Part shown: positions 31,136 to 35,824 of the stretch, piece after piece
How positions within the stretch are numbered: the stretch's first letter is position 1
Layout of the letters: every line of letters starts with the position of its first letter
Source: a virus
Virus record (IMG/VR): IMGVR_UViG_3300018421_000088
Location: 1 to 35,824 of that record
DNA: 35,824 nt
Reading direction: 5' to 3' (one strand)
Made by a program: the position numbers and the translations under genes
The notes under the pieces: model-generated
The model's database searches: none
The model's input: the letters and a program-made list of their open reading frames with translations, nothing else
What the model was told of the DNA's origin: nothing

Positions 31136-32266
31136 ATGGCAGATATAACATTAACTAATAATACGTTATATGCACAAAACATTAATAACTTTACTGGTGA
31201 ATTGTTTAAAGTTGGTGGTCAAAGAACACCTTTCACTTCTGCTGTTGGCGGTATTAGTGGTGGTGGTAAAAGCATTCAATCTACATTCTGGCAATTCCAG
31301 GTTGAAGATAATGCTGTTATCTCATCCGAGCCTACAAAAGGACAAGAAGGTTCTACACCTACAGAATATCTTGGAAGAGACAGAGCTGCATACACTTATG
31401 TAACTCAAATTTTCCACAAGGGTGTACAAATGACTTACACAGCTTTGGCATCTACTCAAAATCAAAACCCATTTGATTTATCAGCAAACATTGCTAACGC
31501 CTCTGACGGAGACGGAACAACAACTGCTGGTGATAAACTAGGTTTGTTTGGCGGTAGCCCAGTAAGTGATGAGTTTGCTTTCCAAATGGAGAAAGCAATG
31601 GAAAAATTAGCAAGAGAAGTTGAATGGTTTGCATTCAATGGTACATTCTCTGATGGTGCTAACACAACACCAGGTTCAGGTACACGTGAAATGCGTGGAC
31701 TTAAAGAATGGTGTGAGCTAAATGCTAATGCATCTAACTCTGTAGCACCAGTCGCAACTGGCGGTAACATCTATTACAACGATACAGTTGGTGATGGTTC
31801 AGGTACAGCTCAAGTTCTTTCTTGGGATGCAATCGCAGAATCATTAAAGAGACTATATGATGCTCACGCACCAATGTCTAATCCAGTTCTTGTAGTTAAT
31901 CCAAAGCAAATGCTTGACCTTAACAAAGAATTGATTTCTAACTCTTTAAGTGGCACATTAGCTGCTATCTTACCAAGAGATAGAAACGTTGGTGGTGTCG
32001 ATATCGACACAATCGTGACACCATTTGGTTCAGTTGGAATGATGGTCGTAGACCCTAACATCCTTCCTGCTGATACTGCATTTATTGCAGACTTGTCTTA
32101 CATTAGCCCAGTCTTTACAAATATCCCTGGATACGGAACAGTATTCGTAAGAGATATTGACCAAGATGCTAATGCAAGAATTGGTAAAGCGATATATATG
32201 GAGATGGGATTCGAGTTCGGACCTCCTTCATATCATCTTAAAATTGCTGGAGCTGACTCAGCTTAA
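31136..32266 (+). CDS. Major capsid protein (SU10/DUF5309-type)
   Basis: 376 residues, RBS AGGAGAAGATAATA before ATG. The pattern fits the SU10-type HK97-fold capsid family: N-terminal FTGELFKVGGQRTPFTSAVG, KSIQSTFWQFQVEDNAV, a TQIFHKGVQMTYTALAST stretch, the helix EFAFQMEKAMEKLAREVEWF (spine-like), NGTFSDG..TREMRGLKEWC, then SNPVLVVNPKQMLDL and the C-terminal VFVRDIDQDANARIGKAIY. Forms the icosahedral head shell. A strong terminator follows its stop, so it ends the high-level unit. Codon use is slightly richer in C at third positions than neighbours, as is usual for highly expressed genes. Confidence 0.88.
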   Translation: MADITLTNNTLYAQNINNFTGELFKVGGQRTPFTSAVGGISGGGKSIQSTFWQFQVEDNAVISSEPTKGQEGSTPTEYLGRDRAAYTYVTQIFHKGVQMTYTALASTQNQNPFDLSANIANASDGDGTTTAGDKLGLFGGSPVSDEFAFQMEKAMEKLAREVEWFAFNGTFSDGANTTPGSGTREMRGLKEWCELNANASNSVAPVATGGNIYYNDTVGDGSGTAQVLSWDAIAESLKRLYDAHAPMSNPVLVVNPKQMLDLNKELISNSLSGTLAAILPRDRNVGGVDIDTIVTPFGSVGMMVVDPNILPADTAFIADLSYISPVFTNIPGYGTVFVRDIDQDANARIGKAIYMEMGFEFGPPSYHLKIAGADSA

Positions 32267-32288
32267 GTAATATTAATTTTCAAGATTA

Positions 32289-32314
32289 GGGTGGAACTCC
32301 ACCTCCACCCTTTT
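32289..32314 (+). terminator. Terminator after the capsid gene
   Basis: GGGTGGA and TCCACCC pair (7 bp) around an 8-nt loop, followed by TTTTCTT. It separates the abundant capsid mRNA from the next genes, which have their own promoter 5 nt later. Confidence 0.8.
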
Positions 32315-32318
32315 CTTG

Positions 32319-32327
32319 TGCTATCAT
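32319..32327 (+). promoter_or_regulatory. Extended -10 TGCTATCAT, nearly leaderless start
   Basis: TG-C-TATCAT ends 8 nt before the ATG at 32336, so the predicted leader is 0-2 nt. Immediately follows the terminator of the capsid unit and restarts transcription for the tail genes. Confidence 0.65.
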
Positions 32328-32335
32328 AGGTTGAA

Positions 32336-32794
32336 ATGAGCAATAATATAGGAAACCTTGTTGATAGAGTCTATCGAGAATACTTAGAACCAAATGATGA
32401 TGTACAATCATTTTCTGTTTTAAGAGATACTTTAGATGCAGATTCAACAGACACAATCGTACAATACGAATCAGAATATTTAACATCAGAAGAAGAAGAT
32501 GCTATGGAAGCAGGTGCTTTTATAGAAGTCGGTAAAGAACTTATGTTGGTTACTGATTTAAATACTTCTGCTGAACAAATAACAGTAAAGAGAGCAGTTA
32601 GGGGTACGCCCTTAGAAACACACGCTATTGATGATTTAATTAAAATCAATCCAGTATTTCCAAGAAAGAATGTATTTGATGCTGTGTGTGACCAAATTAA
32701 GAATTTATATCCTACATTATTTGCAGTAGAAACTAAATCAATAACATCTAAAACAGGATACATTCCTTTAGATGGAGCAAATGATAATTATTAA
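32336..32794 (+). CDS. Head-tail adaptor protein, N-terminal part
   Basis: 152 residues: VDRVYREYLEPNDD, a strand-rich part with EVGKELMLVTDLNTSAEQIT and VKRAVRGTPLETHA, then INPVFPRKNVFDAVCDQIKN LYPTLFAVET. The RxYREYL...ELxLV..VxRAVRGT...PRKxVFDAV..LYP pattern belongs to head-tail connector proteins of actinophages of about 330 residues. Here the frame ends at TAATAG after PLDGANDNY, and the rest of the family sequence continues in another frame (next entry). Start ATG with a leaderless-type promoter. Confidence 0.7.
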   Translation: MSNNIGNLVDRVYREYLEPNDDVQSFSVLRDTLDADSTDTIVQYESEYLTSEEEDAMEAGAFIEVGKELMLVTDLNTSAEQITVKRAVRGTPLETHAIDDLIKINPVFPRKNVFDAVCDQIKNLYPTLFAVETKSITSKTGYIPLDGANDNY

Positions 32795-33333
32795 TAGCAC
32801 CTATTAAAGCTATATCACAGTACACAGACTTTTCTGCTGGTTCAGATGAAACTGGAACTATATTTGCTGGTGTTGCCGTAGAGCTAGTTGATTTACCAAA
32901 TCCTTTTACATATACAAATGCTAGTGGTACAGAAGTTACTGTTACATATAGCAACAATGGACCTAACAAAGTAAATGCTATTCAGATTTATAATGTAGAT
33001 GCAGGTCATCAAGTACACGTTACTTTTAAAAAGAAGTTTGTTACACCTACATCTGAAGACGATACACTTACAACCATTGGTATGGAAGATGAATATGAAC
33101 CTATAGTTATGGCTGGTGTTGCTGCACAAATAATTGCAGGTAGAGATATACCTACTGCAACTGTAGAGAATATTACTCAAGCTATGCAAATACAAAACTT
33201 TCCTGTGAACTCTGCAACAAATATTAGAAACTCTTTATTGTCATATCAAAGAGTATTAATACAACAAGCACGAAAGGATTTAAGAGCTAGGTTTCCAGAG
33301 CCAGTAACAATTAACAAGATAAGTTATACATAA
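32788..33333 (+). pseudogene. Head-tail adaptor protein, C-terminal part in shifted frame (no start codon)
   Basis: Open frame from 32788 (after TAA at 32785-32787) to TAA 33331-33333. It has no ATG, GTG or TTG before ATG 33082, yet the whole stretch is protein-like: IAPIKAISQYTDFSAGSDET, LPNPFTYTNASGTEVTVTYS, VDAGHQVHVTFKKKF, PTSEDDTLTTIGMEDEYEPI, VMAGVAAQIIAGRD, ending in RKDLRARFPEPVTINKISYT. Joined to the preceding frame by one extra base it gives a continuous adaptor of about 334 residues. Translation from 33082 alone would give an 83-residue piece. A single-base assembly error, a true mutation or frameshifting are possible. Confidence 0.65.
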
Positions 33334-35303
33334 TGGCTAGAGTACCTTTAGTTTCTAATACAGAAAATCCTAAAAGAAAAGGATATGATTTAGCTTTAGA
33401 TGATTTATTATTTAGAACTGCTGTAGCACCGAATAGACAATTAACTATTTCCTCTGCTGAATTTCCAGAACAACAAATAAACCTAACACAAAATCCAGAA
33501 GATATTACTACAAACGTTGGTCAAATATTTTCTAGGTCAAACTTTAGTGGTGGACAAGGATTAGATTCAGCACATCAAAGAAATAATAGTGTTACAGATA
33601 CCACTAGATATTATGACAGCAAAGGTGTTGATGTATTTCACGGAGATGAAACAAGTAGTTATAAAGTTCATTTGCTATATACAACTGAAGATTTAGATGT
33701 ACAAGGTTCAGAAACAACATTTAATTCTACTAATAACTACTTAGTAAGAACTGATAATGGTAATTTATGGGTAGTAGATGATGATGAAGTATTAGTTAGT
33801 ACAGATGATGGCGATACTTGGAGTAACTCTGTAACTGCAACTTATACTATTACAGGTATTGTAGCTTATGGTAATCAAATATTTATAACAGCAGGTAGTG
33901 GAACTAATGCAGAAATACAACATTACGATGGTAGTTCTTGGTCTATTGAATCACTAGGCTCTTACTTAACAGGATATTTAACAGGCGTTTATTATTCTAA
34001 AGGAACATTGTTTATTACTGGTAAATCAAGTTCTGATGTTTATTACTTATGGCACGCAGACCCAATACAAAAAAACTTTAATAATCAATTTACAACTTCA
34101 TCATCTAATTTAATAGTTACTGCTGAAAATGATTTTACTGCTGGTGTAGATGCTGGTGCAGTTACTTTAATTAGTAACGAAAACGGAATAGTTTATTCTA
34201 TCAAAGATGTATCTGGTACGCCTACTCTACAAGGGCAAACTAAAATTCATTTTGAAAGAATACATTCGTTAGCTGCAGCAGAAGGAATTATATTTATAGG
34301 TACACAAGAAGTATCAAGAACTGTAGGAAGATTTTATCGTGCAGATTTAACTGTAGCTGATGACTTGTATGTCTTAGCTAATAGACAATTAATTAAAGAA
34401 TGGATTGTATCTGGAAAAGATACTTGCCCTCATTCTATGTTTGTTAGTAGAGATAGTGTTTATATGGGAGTACACGAAGCAGATAATGAAATGTATTTAT
34501 GGAGATATTATTTACCTACTGCAGGATTAGCTAGAGATTTAAAAACTAGCGGTAATGGTTTATGTATGGGAATAACACAAGCTAATGGTAAGTTTGTTAT
34601 TTCATCTGCTGGTTCTGATTTATATAAAGAAACATCTACTTATGAAAGTTCAGGTTATATTATATTACCTAACGCAGATTTCTTTACTTCAGAAGATAAA
34701 CAATGGGTTGGTGTAGAAGTAGAACATAATGAACTTGGTAATGGTAAGAAAGTAGAGATATACGTTACTACTACATTTGATAAGATAGATGAACCTGATA
34801 GTGCTTCTTGGGAATTAATTGGAGAATCAGTATCAGGTACAGGTGGTGTTGAGTATCAGCTAAACAGAAATGCTAGATATATAAATGCAAAAGTAATACT
34901 AGAACCAAATGTAACTGCAACAGAAAGCCCAGAGTTTAGAGGTATATCTATTAGAGCTTTGCCTAGACCTGAACTTGTTGTAGTAACTGTACCTATAAAT
35001 TTATCTGACCAAATAGAACGACCAAGAAGAAAAGCCTTTAAGGTTAAAAACCTAGGAGAAGTTATATATCAAACTCTTAAACAGAAAGAAGGAGATTCTG
35101 TAACTTTGACTTTGTACGAACCTAGCGAAATAATTAGGGGTGTGGTAGAATCTGTACAGTACCCAATCTCTGAAAGGTCAGAGGTAGGTTCTGTAACACA
35201 GTTTTGCTTACTTAGAGTGCGTGGTGTGAGAGCAGAGGATGCTGCTACAATAGTAACAAGATTACTTGGTGTAGGACAATTAGGAGTAGCAGGATTAGGA
35301 TAA
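33333..35303 (+). CDS. Tail protein with beta-propeller-like repeats
   Basis: 656 residues, start in a stop/start overlap. The middle (about 130-380) is a series of short beta-blades with hydrophobic-aromatic edges (LWVVDDDEVLVSTDDGDTWS at about 145-165, an Asp-box S-x-D-x-G-x-T-W; IVAYGNQIFITAG; YYSKGTLFITGKS; GVDAGAVTLIS; AAAEGIIFIGTQE; VSRDSVYMGVHE). This suggests a propeller for sugar or receptor binding. The C-terminal 200 residues (VGVEVEHNELGNGKKVEIYV ... LPRPELVVVTVPINLSDQIE) look like the strand-rich domain of a distal tail or tail-tube-associated protein. A role in tail or host-surface contact is inferred from fold pattern and position. Confidence 0.65.
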   Translation: MARVPLVSNTENPKRKGYDLALDDLLFRTAVAPNRQLTISSAEFPEQQINLTQNPEDITTNVGQIFSRSNFSGGQGLDSAHQRNNSVTDTTRYYDSKGVDVFHGDETSSYKVHLLYTTEDLDVQGSETTFNSTNNYLVRTDNGNLWVVDDDEVLVSTDDGDTWSNSVTATYTITGIVAYGNQIFITAGSGTNAEIQHYDGSSWSIESLGSYLTGYLTGVYYSKGTLFITGKSSSDVYYLWHADPIQKNFNNQFTTSSSNLIVTAENDFTAGVDAGAVTLISNENGIVYSIKDVSGTPTLQGQTKIHFERIHSLAAAEGIIFIGTQEVSRTVGRFYRADLTVADDLYVLANRQLIKEWIVSGKDTCPHSMFVSRDSVYMGVHEADNEMYLWRYYLPTAGLARDLKTSGNGLCMGITQANGKFVISSAGSDLYKETSTYESSGYIILPNADFFTSEDKQWVGVEVEHNELGNGKKVEIYVTTTFDKIDEPDSASWELIGESVSGTGGVEYQLNRNARYINAKVILEPNVTATESPEFRGISIRALPRPELVVVTVPINLSDQIERPRRKAFKVKNLGEVIYQTLKQKEGDSVTLTLYEPSEIIRGVVESVQYPISERSEVGSVTQFCLLRVRGVRAEDAATIVTRLLGVGQLGVAGLG

Positions 35304-35304
35304 G

Positions 35305-35824
35305 ATGGTAGCTCAAAAAACTATATTACAAAACGCATATGAAACAACTTTAAGTACTGCAGTTGGTGCAACTGCAGCAGAAGTAACATTAACTGTTGCC
35401 TCTGCACCTGTGGGTTCACCGAGTGCAAGCAACCCAATGTACTTAGTATTAGACCCAGATTCAGATGCAACAAGAGAATACGTAAAGGTAACTTCAAGAA
35501 GTGGTGCAACACTAACAGTTGTAAGAAATATTGACACAGATTCAGGTGGATTAAATGCACACGCTGTAGGCGCTAAAATCAGAATGGTTGCTATGAAGCA
35601 ACACTTTGATGATTTAAATGACAGAGTAGATACCATAATAAATGCAGATGGTACAGAAGTTGTAACTACAGGTGTAGTCAAAGATGAAGATGATTTAGTA
35701 TCTGATAGTGATACACACCTTGCTACACAGCAATCAATCAAAGCATATGTAGATAGTCAAGTAGCTAGTAAAGATGATTTATCAGAACTTACTGGTACTA
35801 CTGATGATGTTACAGAAGGTTCAA
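35305..35824 (+). CDS. Tail-fibre/baseplate-like protein, partial (cut by window end)
   Basis: Begins at ATG 35305, 2 nt after the previous stop, and is open to the window end (173 codons seen). Start VAQKTILQNAYETTLSTAVG is followed by a Thr/Val/Ala-rich strand region with LDPDSDATREYVKVTSRSGA, a segment frequent at the N-terminus of tail-appendage proteins. Later comes DTHLATQQSIKAYVDSQVAS, a repeat-like helix element common in phage tail fibres. Probable host-range structure; the C-terminus is missing. Confidence 0.65.
   Translation, partial: MVAQKTILQNAYETTLSTAVGATAAEVTLTVASAPVGSPSASNPMYLVLDPDSDATREYVKVTSRSGATLTVVRNIDTDSGGLNAHAVGAKIRMVAMKQHFDDLNDRVDTIINADGTEVVTTGVVKDEDDLVSDSDTHLATQQSIKAYVDSQVASKDDLSELTGTTDDVTEGS

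Noticed and set aside
32780-32800. Programmed -1 frameshift at the adaptor gene
   Set aside because: No X-XXY-YYZ slippery heptamer is present and the P-site codons do not re-pair after a -1 slip. An indel or assembly error is simpler.
1-35824. Lysogeny functions, attachment sites or CRISPR array
   Set aside because: No integrase, excisionase, CI-type repressor with matching operators, or regularly spaced repeats with unique spacers were seen.

Overview
The window is part of a double-stranded DNA tailed-phage genome: lysis genes, a compact accessory/early block on the minus strand, and a long rightward packaging and structural block. It is strongly AT-rich. I see no tRNA, rRNA, CRISPR array, integrase or insertion sequence. 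No DNA or RNA polymerase gene is visible, so the rest of the genome lies outside. An actinobacterial host is an inference. It rests on a short holin of the type common in phages of Gram-positive bacteria, an annealing-like protein of a kind common in actinophages, a split head-tail protein resembling actinophage adaptors, and several genes whose predicted start of transcription falls at or next to the ATG (leaderless mRNAs, common in Actinobacteria). The base composition would suit an AT-rich marine or freshwater actinobacterium, but the sequence alone does not prove this.

Layout. 5-807 (+): amidase endolysin and holin, ending at a long hairpin where two convergent transcription units meet. 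854-3171 (-): annealing-like protein, metallophosphoesterase, HTH protein and small zinc-binding peptides. These have their own leaderless promoter with ATGCAT repeats behind it. 3245-10365 (-): an operon that ends at a textbook terminator (3245-3308). It carries a VWA protein and MoxR-type AAA+ ATPase pair, then about ten small proteins. Many are zinc ribbons, and several are joined by an almost identical stop/RBS/start junction. 8296-8694 and 10366-11391 hold no genes but are full of stable stems. Wobble-pair analysis indicates they act as minus-strand RNA. 9464-9589 looks like a short plus-strand RNA with promoter and terminator. 11392-12229 (+): SET-domain protein and a PD-(D/E)XK-like nuclease. 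12286-13390 (+): small zinc and lysine-rich proteins. 13384-35824 (+): large terminase, portal, two small proteins, a 2851-residue giant protein, three unknown probable virion proteins with a lysozyme-like protein among them, scaffold, SU10-type major capsid protein, a head-tail adaptor split by a frame change, a beta-propeller tail protein and the start of a tail-fibre-like gene.

How it works together. Most convincing promoters in the window share one extended -10 element, TGN-TA(T/A)NNT, usually TGCTATNAT, on both strands. The host sigma-70-type polymerase or a phage-modified form of it therefore probably reads both blocks. The capsid module has its own strong promoter and a folded 160-nt leader, which suits a late, high-level product.

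Most interesting points: (1) the giant probable virion protein contains an ASCH-like domain, a SLOG/YpsA-like nucleotide-binding domain split in two by about 380 residues, and a macro-like phage domain, so it may be an ejected nucleotide-signal or anti-defence effector; (2) a roughly 107-nt minus-strand RNA at 10982-11088 with promoter, 14-bp closing helix, GNRA loop and U-tract; (3) the other structured noncoding regions; (4) the phage-borne MoxR-VWA pair; (5) the shared promoter motif with leaderless genes.
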